Of a DNA stretch of 64,000 nt, positions 23,626 through 35,205 are shown one piece after another. The DNA is taken from the NCBI GenBank assembly GCA_021014325.1, contig CM037474.1:20764488-20828487 (forward strand), given 5' to 3'. Below the pieces are notes generated by a model, which worked only from the letters and a program-made list of their open reading frames with translations, was not told where the DNA came from and searched no databases. Each line of letters begins with the position of its first letter. Positions within the stretch are counted from its first letter, which is position 1. The position numbers and the translations under genes are program-made. The DNA comes from Plazaster borealis. Lineage: Eukaryota > Echinodermata > Asteroidea > Forcipulatida > Labidiasteridae.

Positions 23626-24756
23626 AGCACTCTGGATATTCTATCCCTATTTTGAGCGGTTTTGTTTAGGAGACCTTTTTTTTGGGGGGGGGCGGTTGGT
23701 TTAGGGGTTTAAAGAAACCCAAAACTTACATAGGAAAATTACATATACTGCCACATAATTATGACTTCTGTGCCAGGTTCTTTTGTTTTGAATGCTTTTC
23801 CCCCCTACAATTACTTGTACTGTACAAGTGGACTGTTAAGGGAACAAACTTTATTTCAGGGGCCTTAACCGACATGTTTCTTTTGTCAAAAATTCACAAT
23901 GCAATAGTCAGGAAAGTAAACGTATTTGCTTTTAACATAATAAACCGTTTAAAAATATCACCTGTGTAAAGTTTTGTGTTTCTTTACTGTTGTATGTGTG
24001 TGCATAATATCTGGCATTGGCCTCGGACACTGTGGCCTTGGCCTTGGAGGCTGTGACTCGGTCGCTCGGCCTCGGACACGGAGTTGAGATTTTTTATATT
24101 AAACCTCATCTGTCGGTTTGAACAAGAAGTCAATGTCAAATTGGGTCACACTCTGTGCAGCGTTTGTTAAGTTTTTGAGGACCTTTCCGTTGATGTCTAG
24201 ATTGTAAATAATTTCTGTGAGGTTCAGGGGTAATGATTTGTAAATAAAATCGGGTGGAACACGTTTTGTAGTAAGGCCGATCATATCAGTGGTTGTGGGG
24301 CTCCAGCTCAACAAATCTATAAAAAAATGGATTCTTTTCTGCTCCATATCGTCAAGCAAAAAGCTCATAATTATTCAAGAGACTCCTCATAGGTTCTCAA
24401 AAGACTTAATCATTTGACTATGGGACAGGATAAGGTTTTAAGGGTCCGTTTTCTAAGAATATAGCAGGTCCGCGGGTTCAAGCCTCAGCAGGACAGGCAC
24501 GTATATATATACTTACCTGTCCATTTAAGTTTAGTGATGGGTAAGGGTCAGGTTTAGAGTTAGGGTCAGGATGATGGGCCATGTTTGACTAGGGTTAGGA
24601 TTAGAGTCATTATAAGAGTCAGGTAAGGATCAAAATTAGCTTTGTGGATAGGGTTTGGTCACAGTTAAGAGTCAAATAATAAGGGTTTGTGTTTAGAGTC
24701 ATGGTTTAGGGTCGTTGTCTACGGCCTAAAATTTAGACCAAGCATGGACCTCGTTC

Positions 24757-24812
24757 AATTCAATTCAATTCAATTCAATTCAATTCAATTCAATTCAGTT
24801 CAGTTCAGTTCA
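24757..24812. repeat. (TTCAA)n microsatellite
   Basis: About 11 units, the last ones changed to TTCAG. Inverted counterpart of 5940-6026. Confidence 0.95.
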
Positions 24813-25329
24813 TTGGTCCTACCATGGAGCAACATTTCCTTGTATACATGCCATACAAAGAATAATTACAAACAAACAAAAATATGCTGAATATAAATTA
24901 GATCAATTAAACAACAACTTAGCAGAAAGTAATTAACGTCTGGGCTGATCATTGAGGAGACGGACAGCGTATGGTATGAAGGAGTTAAGAATAGGCCTAT
25001 CTGTTTGTTTTGCATCGAAGTGATGACGGGGCTAACGCATGCTTATATTAGGAGCTAATGGTTTTAGCATTTTTAGATTCTTTTGAAAGTTGGAGGAGAG
25101 TTCTCTTCGTAAGTCACAATAAAAACACTATTGTTTCAGGCAATAAGTTATTTCAATTACTGCAATAATTGTAGCGTGACATCTGGAGAGTTTTTATGTT
25201 CCTACTGACTAAACAACATTTACAATTTGAACAACGAAAATATATTAAAAATTTGCTTCTTTTAATGTACTTTGTGACTTTACGGTTGTTTAACTGATTG
25301 TGCAACATTCAAACATTCAAGATTAGCAG

Positions 25330-25335
25330 TTTATT
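25330..25335 (-). promoter_or_regulatory. Candidate poly(A) signal of CPT2-like copy 3
   Basis: AATAAA on the minus strand, 33 bp after the stop, in sequence colinear with the copy 1 signal. Confidence 0.5.
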
Positions 25336-25367
25336 ATTGTTCCACAATATTGGAGAGTTTCAAAACA

Positions 25368-28300
25368 TTATTTGGTGACTTTTCTCAAGACTTCATGAAT
25401 CTCGTCAGATGCTTGTTGGAGACATTCTACAAAGTCTGACAAACTTGGTGATGTCTTGTTGCTTGTACCGATCCATTGCATTCCGTCTTCCACCACGGTG
25501 TATGTGATCACTAGTCCATTAGGTAGCTCAGGAGGAAACGCTGCACCATTAAGACCAACAGATATCCCTGTTGTGCTTGTTGACAGCGCGATTTCCATGT
25601 TTTCGTAGGGAGACTCCTGGAACAATCTTGGGATGGGCTTTCCCGACTTCATTGCTAATGCTCGCAACGCAAAGAGATGGCAATCCCAACCTTGACCTGT
25701 CAGAATGGCACAATACCTTTGTATTAATGTTTTTCAATATCTAACTTCCCCTACTGAATCTACATTGGCTCCCTGTTCAACTTAGAATTAAGCTTAAAAT
25801 TCTCCTCCTTACTTTTTCATTGTTTACAAGGCACAGCCCCAGTTTATATCCAGGACCTAGTTCACAAATATATTCCTTCTAGAAATGTACGTTCCAAATC
25901 AAAGTCCTGTAACTTCCGCCCCTTTTTCACAAAATCATACGGAGCTCGGTCATTCCAAGAAGCTGCAGCTGAAACCGGCATATCCGAGTTTGGGAAGCAG
26001 TCACGGTTGAGCAATTCAAAACTCGCCTTATTATATAACATTTACCGTCTATCAGAAGTTTGTTCTTCCGTTGGTACTTTATTTGTATCTTGCTGTTTTC
26101 TTTATTCCTATAAAGCGCATAGGTACTTTGCAGTGATATGCGCTATACAAATATTATTATTATCATTAAGAACACGGGAGCAAAGTTAAGACATACCAGC
26201 CTTCGCCTGTGCTGAAAGCTGTCTATGTTTATCAGAGCATGCATTAACTAGACTGACTTTCTCTGCTGGACTGACTGAAATGCTTCCGTTGAATGCCTCA
26301 GCGCATCTCTTTGTCTCTAACGTTGCAGAAAAGATTGTTTCCATACGGCCATGTTTGTACAGTGCTGTACTGCAGTGCTCATGGGTTACTGGGGTGTAGC
26401 CATTTACTCGATGATAAGCTATCTGTGTTTCAACGAGAAAAAAGCTTGGATTAATCTGAAATTCATTTCCCTTTAACACCATGGTACACCATGATATGAA
26501 CTAAATCCTTCGTAACGGAAATCTGTTCGTTAGTGTTTAGAATGAAAACACTATAAGAGCCCTTCCCAAGGGAAATCATGCCTGTTCCTGAATGTTTCAA
26601 ATTGAATCACAAGAGTCATTTCCAAAAGGAAATCCTGCCTGTTCTTGAATGTTTCAGATTGAAACACTACCCAAAAGGAAATCCTGCCTGTTCTTGAATG
26701 TTTCAGATTGAAACACTACCCAAAAGGAAACCCTGCCTGTTCCTGAATGTTTCAGATTGAATCACAAGAGTCATTTCCAAAAGGAAATCCTGCCTGTTCT
26801 TGAATGTTTCAGATTGAAACACTACCCAAAAGGAAATCCTGCCTGTTCTTGAATGTTTCAGATGGAAACACTAAAAGTTATTCCCAAAGGAAATCCTGCC
26901 TCTTCCTTGAATGAACGATGTGCTTCTTCCGGTGGAACACCAGTCAGAACTAACAGTTTGATGATGACATACCTGCATGGCCAGTTGTGCTACAGCGTCT
27001 GGACTCAGTCTACACTCTTTCAGGAAGGTAGAGCCATATTTCTTGTAGTCCATACACCGTACATTCAGCTGATCGGTTGCATGTATGTGATCAACCTGGG
27101 CCTTCTCGATGCCTTGGCGAATAACGGTATCAAAGTTGAATTCAAGCTGGGGAGAAAGTAAAAAATGACGGTTGGTCTGCTATACATACAGTAGTTATTG
27201 GTGACTATCTGACCAGATATGTTAAACCCAGAAGCTCACTTGCAATGAATGATTGAACAGGTAATGGTATCTTAACTTATTGCAAGGAAAGAAAAGTAAG
27301 CGAAGAAGTTGAGATAAAAGTTGAGCTATAGTTAAGAAATCATTTTCAATATTTTTGCAAAATATGAGTCCTCATTTCAATGAACTGTTCTGAGCTAAGT
27401 TTTATGAAACATCCCTTGAAAACTAAACAATTTGACATACTGTTTCCCAAACTATTGATGTGAAATCCCTTCAAGTATTCGTAATAGTTTTGCGAATATT
27501 GTGCAGGTATTTAAGGAATGCTTTTTATAAAGCAATCATCAAATTTTCAATTTGGTGGATCTGGGAGAAGACATGGGGAAAAAACACTCTAAATTGTGAA
27601 TATTATGCAATGAGGATAACTCAGTGCAGTTTGTTTTGCATATTTTATTTTACAAGGATCACATTTTCAAAGAATAAAAGGACAGCAGGGATCACCTTCT
27701 TGACTGCCTGTGAGTGCTCTGTGTTGCTGATGGTGTCCCCTGGTGACACAGCAGGTCGGTCGATTGAATCTTGAAATGCCTCCGGTACAAATTGTGTCAT
27801 TGTCATTCCATCTATCAAAGAATGCTCCATGTTTAGAATTAAGCGTCCAGCTTGTGTAACGATGAGCTGGATCGATTTATCAAACCATCTAACAATCCAC
27901 GAAAAAAAGGGGTCAATGTTTTAAACATTGTCCAAAGACTTTTAAGTAATGTTACAAACCGAATTTGGATGGTGAAATAGACGGGTTAATTTGTTTTTTA
28001 AAGAGACTCAGTATACATTATGCTTTTGTATACAGGGTATACATACATGACAAAGATGGCTATGTTACATTAATGTGTCTACATGTAGATCTATTTTATG
28101 AAGTCAAATCCTGCTGGATGTTTTGTATAGGAACCTTCCTTTCCCTCTCTGGTCTAACACTGTAGCAAATCAGCAGTGTCAAAACCATTGGATTTTGATT
28201 AAAATGGTGTGCCTAAAATAAAAGATCAGGCCCAACTTGATGAGTAAAGTGGGAAAGTGCTTCGTCTAACAAACTGTTGTTGGATTTATGATGTGTGAGT

Positions 28301-31300
28301 TTGGGCGTGGTTGAGGCTCATATCACAGCAGATATCTCAACCTTTTATGGGATATTAAAAGATGCTTTGGATTTACTTCCCATACAAATACGGTTTGAGT
28401 TCCCCAATGGGTTGGTTATAGACCTCTTGAAGCTGCCTATAGACCCATCCTTTAGCTTCGGACCTGCCTTAACCATTAAAATCCCATAAGAAGTAACTAA
28501 AATAAATAGTAAACTTGTGGGTACAACCATGTGCAAAAACTCTTTTGTGGGGGTGTTGGCTCTGAAAAGAGCCGGTGGGGTCTCGACGTTTCGAACAGTA
28601 TACTTTGCTCGTCTTCAGGATCTCCTAAAACGTCGAGACCCACCGGCTCTTTTCAGAGCCAACACTCCCACAACAGAGTTTTACCAGCAAGTTTACTTTT
28701 TATTTTAGTTACTTCTTATTAATGTCCACACCATGCAAAGCTTCAAACAACACTCATTAAAACCCCATTATAAAAAAGAAGATGGATTCATTTGGATGGC
28801 TGTTGTGCATTTTGTGTGTGTGGTTCACTTTGCAGGCTCGATGGTCAAGGGGAGGACACACTTGGTCATCATTCTAATTGTATGAGCATCCTCGCTATAG
28901 TTTCCATGGTGGGTGGGACTGATCAATGGAGCGTGTCGTGACCGAGCGGATAAGAGCACCGGACTCAAGCTGTGGTGTTTCTGATCAGCAGAGTGCGAGT
29001 CCGAGTCCCGGTCGTGACACTACCTTAAGCAAGCCACATACTTAAAGGCACTGTACACGTTTGGTAATGACTCAAAACAAATATTAGCATAAAAACTTAC
29101 TTGGTAACAAGCAACGGAGAGCTGTTAATAGTATAAAACATTGTAGGAAACGACTCCCTCTGAAGTAACGTAGTTTTTGAGAAAGAGGTAATTTCTCACA
29201 AAAATAAGAACGACTTCTTGCAAGAAGTTTTTATTCCTATCTGAAAGCACACAATATTGTACAACAAGGGTGTTTTTTCTTTCATCATTTTCTTGCAACT
29301 TCTATGACCAATTGAGCCCAAATTTTCACCGGCTTGTTATTTTATGCATATATATTGGGATACACCAAGTGAGAACACTGGTCTTTGACAATTTCCAAAC
29401 GTGTTCTGTGCCTTTAACCATTATTGTTGCGTCCTTCGGACGGGACGTAAAGCCGTAGGTCCCGTGTGTTGTGTAATGCACGTAAAAGAACCCAGTGCAC
29501 TTATCGTAAAGAGAAGAGGTTCGCCCCGGTGTTCCTGGTTTGATTGGCTGCATATTGCGCCACAGCACCTTGTAAACCATTACATGGTGCTATAAAGGAA
29601 TAGGTCTCATACTTTAACACATAAATAGCTCCGCATTCCTTGAATAAATACTAAGCGCTTTGATACGCCTATCGGGTGTGATAAAGCTCTATATAAGAAC
29701 CCAGTATTATTATTATGTTTAGTCGCTCACCTGTTGCCAGCATTTCCATACATTCCCCTCCAGAGTAGGCCTTCAAAGTTATCGTTGTTGGAGTCATCCT
29801 CCAGATTCAGGCAGAACAGAGCTGAATCTATCAGCGTCATATTGTCTGTGTTATCTGTATAGACAAACAACAACTATTACTTTTAAGAAGATAACTTATT
29901 CACAAATATTGTTTTCAGTTCGTACCGGAATGTGTGCAATTCATATAAATGTAAATGAATGACACTTCAAGACTAAATAAGAAGTTTTGTTTGTTGTTTG
30001 GTTTTGCTGCCTTTTACAAACTGAATATCTGAAACAAAAGAACGTGGAGTTTAGATTGTAATTTGTTTGATCCATGTGATGAGTGTCAGCTACAACCGTT
30101 TGTGGTGTTAGTTATAGCTGTCTCCACATAATCATAAAACTGACGTACCTTTAGATAATTTTACAATTTGTTGCCGAAGATTTGCCCATGTGTCACGGTC
30201 CTGTGTGGTCAAGAAGCCAACAGGGTGATCCTGTGGTGGAGAGGCAGCAGAATGATCAAGGATAAACTGAAGATGAGCTTGGATGCTCTGCCCAGATACA
30301 ATACTCCCTGAAGAGGAAAAATGCAACAAGGTTGAGGAGGACAAAATTTTCTTCTGAAGAGATTACTATTGATCCAATTCACCTGACATCACCAACACAA
30401 TGATCTTGGTTGTGTCATTTTTTGAGTCAATGTCCCCATGTTATACAGTGTAGTGCCAAGTTTAGGCGATGTAGCATTTACACGCTTTACCATAATTTTG
30501 TGTGTGCAATTTGGTTCACAAATTGGCGGGTGTGGCATCAGCAGCCACAAGTGACGTTGGTGCAAGTGGTCAATTTGCCAGGCAAAACTAACATATAAGA
30601 TATAATATGATAGACACTTATACAGTTTCTGTGTGTGTAGTTTTTTATATGTTTTTTGTATATATATATTTTTATATAGGCTATTGTTATTGTTATTTGG
30701 GTTTTACCCATACACAAATGCCTGATAAGCACTGCATTGTATTCCCATTTTCCGAGACATGTTGAAATTAATTCCATACTCGGATTTGGTGGGGTTTGAA
30801 TGAATCCCCGATTCCAGAGCAGATGTCTAAACAACAGATTTCTGAAACAGTCGGGACATTTCTCGTCCATTATATTATTACTATTTACTTACCATCTTCT
30901 TCCAGAACATCAACTACATACATATGACCCCTGCACATCACCAGCACATGACGTTGGGTCACATCACAAAACAACTCATCCCTAATTGGTTGAGGGATTC
31001 TTGTTGTATTGAAAAGACGATGAAATTGACTCATATCTAAGGGGTGCACGTTGCTTTTCACTGCGTGTCTGTAGGCTTCATGGGCAGACAGAGACCTGAA
31101 TAAAAGTAATTTGAAGATAAGCTGTAAGTGTAAGCTGCCATCTTGTCAGACCCCACAGTCTCACAACAGGTGAATATCTACCTTTATTAACTATAGATCA
31201 TCCCCACTGACCATGTCACCACACCATGTCGGTGACTGGCTTTGTGTTTATATATAAAGTCTTTTTTTCTTTTTTCTCACTCTCTCTCCGTCGGGCTCCA

Positions 31301-34300
31301 CTCCCTTGATCATCTGTGTTGAGTAAACTTTGTTCATATTGAGAACATAATGAATTAATAGCCTACTATTTGATAAAACATATAGTTTCTCATCTATGTC
31401 ATCTCTTCCTTGTGTTACAATAATAATAATAATAATACTTTATTCAGGCATGTCACAATACAAACAGAAAATACACATTAAGTAAAAGACATAGCGTATA
31501 AAAATATAAAATATGAAAAACTACCCCATCTAAATATACATCAAGAATAGAGGTACTATAAAAATATTAAAACTGCCCCATCCCGATTTACAGCATGGAT
31601 TGAAATATACAGCGACGTTTAAAAAATAAACATGGCAAAGACAGAACACACAACAGGCCAAATAAACCAAGGAGCAACAGACAAAACAAAAGATGGGCTG
31701 CCTAGGAGGAAAACAAAAGTGAAATAAAACACTATCACCCCAGGGGTGTATTACTCCGACCCAAAAAAACAACAACGACGACAACGACAACCACAACAAA
31801 AACACACGCAGACACACAAACAAAGAACAGTGAACAGACGAGCACTAGAAGCAGACAGACACGATGGAAACAAGAACAAAGCAAATTTAGTTTAAGTTAT
31901 AAATGTGATTTTTAAGTTCAGTAAAAAAACTAGAAAATGGGGCACATGTAAATCTATCTACAATGCTGACAGGATAAGAACTCCAGTTCCTGATAAAAAG
32001 ACATGGCATAGAGTATTTAAAAGTATCAGTGCGAGCAGTTATTCTGCAAGTTATTCTGCAAGTGTCAGCCATTGTAACACAGACCAAATTTAGGCGTTAA
32101 CACTAAAGCTATCTTATAAGAGAGGCTCTTTCCAAACAGTTCATTATCTTGGCACAATTCTGGGACGTCGTTATATTATACAACATTGTTGCAGTTTGAA
32201 TTGTGTGTGTTATAAAGACTATTTCTGTTCAAAAAATGTTTCACATATAAGTCCGATACAAAACTTACCCAACAGATCGCCAAAATTCTTCAGTGTCAGT
32301 CACATCTGGGTTCTTATGAATAACATTAGGTACCAGTTTTTCATCCCTCAAAGTCTTCAAGAATCTCAGTATTGAGATGGTAATATTTGTTGCTCTAATT
32401 ATCTAATGATAGCGATAAAATTAGATGAAAAAAAGGTTTGTCAGGTAAATCAAGTATCACTTCTGAGGTGTAGAATTCGAGGCTTTGCATAGTGTAGATA
32501 AGGTGGAATCTTACATCGTTTCGTCAGACTCATACTAATGCTTCTATCAAGGCATTGAGACAAAATGGGGAAAAAACATTCTCCTTTAAACCAATGCACA
32601 TTCAGACTCACCTGTTGCATGTAAGCTGGCCTAGAGTCATCACTGAGTAACATTGCAACATTCGTGTTGAGAATTGAAGCTCTTGACAATAGGTACATGT
32701 CCAACCAAGTATCTGTGTTTAATTGGCCAATTTAAAAAAAAAAGAAAACCATCAATGGTCTCAAAGTATTCTTTGGATTGCGTGAAAACAAGTCATGTCT
32801 TATTGTGTGTGCGTGTGTTGGGGATGGGGTACAGCAGATGAGTAAAGGAGCAATCTTAAATGCACTGAACACGTTTAAAAATTGTCAAAGACCAGTGTTC
32901 TCACTTGGTGTATCCCAACATATGCATAAAATAACAAGCGTGTGAAAATTTTAGCTCAATTGGTCATCGAAGTTGAAAGAAAATGATGAAAGAAAAAACA
33001 CCCTTGTTGTACAAATTTGCGTGCTTTCAGATAGGAATAAAAACTTCTTGCAAGAAGTTTTTATTATTTTAGTGAGAAATTACCTCTTTCTCAAAAACTA
33101 CGTTACTTCAGAGGGAGTCGTTTCCTACAATGTTTTATACTATCAACAGCTCTCCGTTGCTTGTTACCAAGTAAGTTTTTATGCTAATATTTGTTTTGAG
33201 TCATTACCAAACGTGTACGATACCTTTAATGAGAAGGCAAAGTGGAGGGAAGTTCAATCAACAAAAGCCTAACTACAGACCTATAATTACACTTATATTA
33301 AAACATCAGTATGTAAACTTTAACAATTTTACATGGATTGCAAAACTACCTGCAACGTAGCTTGTGTGAGTGTTTTTCTTGTTCTGCTCCTCTAATTCAT
33401 TGTTTAGCTCTGAAAGTAACCAAAATAACAGTGGAAGTTATTGTTTTAGGGCATTGTTATCCAATTGAAACAAAGGGTTACTACAACATTCCGTTACAAA
33501 ACCTGAGAACAAATTAGATCCCTTGCATTGGCTGCCATCGTTGATGAAACGTGCACGTGTGAAAGGCATCATCGGCTGAGAGTCGTGCGCAGCGCGTACT
33601 CGTGCACTTGTCCAATGTTTGTCGTCGAAGATGGCGGTCAATGAGGTCATGTGCAAGCCATCTATTATAGAACCACTAATTTGCTTTTAGCAAAGCTACC
33701 AGTGATCAAGTTAAAGCATGTGATTTGTTTCCTTCACATGTTTTGCAGAATGTTCAAATAATATGCAAAGTTTTACAAAAACTTGACGATTAGAAACTTT
33801 GACCCACCAGGACCCTCTCCTCTCTCAAACTCCTTAACCATGGCTTCCCTCTCCTTGTATTCCTCTTGGCTGAGAACAACATATTGGGTTGCTAGGTAAC
33901 GTTGACAGGTGTCTTGTAGTGTTGGGATGGGTAGCTGTGGAATGGCTGGCTGAAAATGCATTGTGGGAACATGACTGATGGTTCGAAGATAGTCCGAGGG
34001 TGATGAGAAAAATGCGCTGTAAGTAAAGAAAAGTTACATGTGAGACGGTCTGTAAATACAGGAAATTTTTTGAGATAGGCCCTAGTGTTATTTCAATCTA
34101 AGCCCTTAGAGGGTGGCATCAATTGTGAATGAAAACAGGCGTGTGGTAGGGTTAAACTTCCACAGGAACATCATCGGATTTCATTCCGTGGGAATTGGCT
34201 GCGTTATGTGTATAGTGTGAAAAGATTAATTGAAACAAGGTCATAACTCAACTTGCAAGATTGTTTGTAGCACACAAAAGGTTCAATGCAACAATGTTTT

Positions 34301-35205
34301 TAGTGTATCTCATCAGTTTTGCGTTTGCTTCCAGAGTTGATTACGAAGAAGGGCTTTGGTAGTTTTTTCATCAGCGTCTCTGGCATAATGTAATATTCAA
34401 GCTCCCACAACTCAATGACTTTTTTCCAAAAAGTGAGATGACATTGTTAAAGGGTCCTCAGTGATTTGTTTCCATAAATCTCTAAATAAAGAGAAGCACG
34501 TCACTGACCTTGATGTGGAAAACACTCTTATCTTTTGAGGTCTGTTACATCTGCCAGATAAAGACACCTATGATGAATGACAACATTAGAATGGTTACTG
34601 TACTTGGTGTGAAGGGAAATTTCGTATAAAAGTCTCTGTATGTTTTTTGTTTAAATATGATGTACACTTTTTAGAAAGTAAGCATAAATATTTCATTTTA
34701 TTTATAGGTTTTTTTAATGCCACAAAATTCATGCTCACTGACGGCGCACAGCGCCAAAACTATATGGTAAACTTTTAGGGGGCACGGGGTGCACCATTGG
34801 CCTTTAATTAAAACTTTTGCATTTTTTCTAAAAAAAGCCCCTTTCCAGCACCCTCTTTGTGTGTTATTTTGTAAGATAATATGCCGTGGAGGTAAAACGA
34901 AAACATGGTTTTAAAAATACTAAAAATACTAAACAATAATTTATTTATTTTTTATTCAGGAAATGTTTAATCTCAAAAGTCCGAATTCAAATTTAGGGGG
35001 CACCGGGTGGGCACAAACATTAATCCCCCCCCAACTTATAGCTATACGCCATTAATGGCGCAGTACTCTGTCCATCTGTACATCCTAGAGCATAACGCTA
35101 TTGTAAGATGATTTCTGAACAAATTTCCCCAATGATCTGGGAGAACTGGTAGGTTAATTTTTGTAAGTTTGACATTACCAGCTTCTTTGTGATTCTTGTT
35201 GCCAT
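25368..35205 (-). CDS. CPT2: CPT2-like acyltransferase, copy 3 (complete, altered carnitine site)
   Basis: Minus-strand exons in order: 35205-35179, 34567-34509, 34016-33808, 33409-33350, 32712-32612, 32402-32269, 31095-30893, 30307-30149, 29854-29731, 27888-27696, 27146-26973, 26422-26197, 25696-25368. They total 1998 bases (665 codons); exon lengths equal those of copy 2 except exon 11, one codon longer as in copy 1. The presequence (MATRITKKL plus an exon ending RVFSTS) differs from copy 2 by one residue in exon 1 and only silently in exon 2. The catalytic motif is HSLID. At the carnitine site Tyr is His495, Ser is His497, Thr is Met508 (GRMETIF) and the DRH Arg is Cys562; STST is kept. 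The 3' flank and exon 11 are copy 1-like, so this gene is a mosaic. Intact frame despite several intron insertions. Confidence 0.9.
25735..26170 (+). mobile_element. 3' end of a non-LTR retrotransposon in intron 12 of copy 3
   Basis: One plus-strand frame reads a reverse-transcriptase C-terminus, with segments SSLLFHCLQGTAPVYIQDLV, KYIPSRNVRSKSKS and FFTKSYGARSFQEAA, then an ATT-rich tail. The class (CR1/L2/Rex-like) is inferred from the spacing of these motifs. Same insertion as in copy 2 intron 12. Confidence 0.75.
26525..26910 (-). repeat. Intron 11 minisatellite, copy 3
   Basis: Six or more units with core TGCCTGTTCTTGAATGTTTC on the plus strand. A block of units is itself duplicated (around 26600-26700 and 26760-26850). 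Same family as in copies 1 and 2. Confidence 0.85.
28487..28719. mobile_element. Foldback element, intron 9 of copy 3
   Basis: Nearly the whole 233 bp folds back: AAGAAGTAACTAAAATAAA at the left pairs with TTTATTTTAGTTACTTCTT at the right, and GCTCTGAAAAGAGCCGGTGG pairs with CCACCGGCTCTTTTCAGAGC. The loop holds CTCGTCTTCAGGATC. Copy 2 lacks it at the matching point near 18540. A relative with a similar loop is at 49960-50230. Confidence 0.85.
28931..29716 (+). mobile_element. tRNA-derived SINE, body type 1, interrupted by a MITE, intron 9 of copy 3
   Basis: Head GTGTCGTGACCGAGCGGATA with CTCAAGC in the anticodon-loop position and a GAGTCCCGGTC B-box-like stretch; body resumes at 29418 and ends in ATT repeats. 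A family B MITE splits it at TTAA. Ortholog of the SINE at 17958-18368. Confidence 0.85.
29046..29413. mobile_element. MITE family B, nested in a SINE
   Basis: 368 bp between two TTAA copies (29042-29045 and 29414-29417). Termini AGGCACTGTACACGTTTGG and CCAAACGTGTTCTGTGCCT are inverted repeats, and an internal palindrome CTTCTTGCAAGAAG is present. The empty site in copy 2 reads CACTTAACCA, so TTAA duplication is shown directly. Confidence 0.92.
31415..32060 (-). mobile_element. 3' end of a second non-LTR retrotransposon, intron 6 of copy 3
   Basis: The minus strand reads RTDTFKYSMPCLFIRNWSSY then SIVDRF and SFFTELKNHIYNLN, the usual end of a LINE reverse transcriptase, followed by a long 3' untranslated part and an ATT tail at 31421-31440. 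It lies sense to the host gene. Copy 2 intron 6 has the uninterrupted flanks. Confidence 0.75.
32860..33225. mobile_element. MITE family B, intron 4 of copy 3
   Basis: TTAA at 32856-32859 and 33226-33229; inverted termini TGCACTGAACACGTTT and AAACGTGTACGATACCT; internal CTTGCAAGAAG. Not found in intron 4 of copy 2. Confidence 0.88.
33515..33664. mobile_element. Short TIR element in intron 3 of copy 3
   Basis: Starts TAGATCCCTTGCATTGGC and ends GCAAGCCATCTA; inverse counterpart of 12548-12702. Confidence 0.65.

Larger units (their letters stand above)
21732..25367. other. Spacer between the convergent copies 2 and 3
   Basis: No gene seen. 21732 to about 23300 is the 3' flank of copy 2, whose first 150 bp resemble the flank of copy 4. 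A truncated family A MITE starts at 23318. About 23830-25367 matches the 3' flank of copy 1 inverted, including the ATTGA microsatellite at 24757-24812. No AATAAA sits close behind the copy 2 stop. Confidence 0.6.

Noticed and set aside
31530..31823. 97-codon hydrophobic minus-strand frame
   Set aside because: Lies in the 3' untranslated part of the LINE fragment; the hydrophobicity comes from T-rich sequence.
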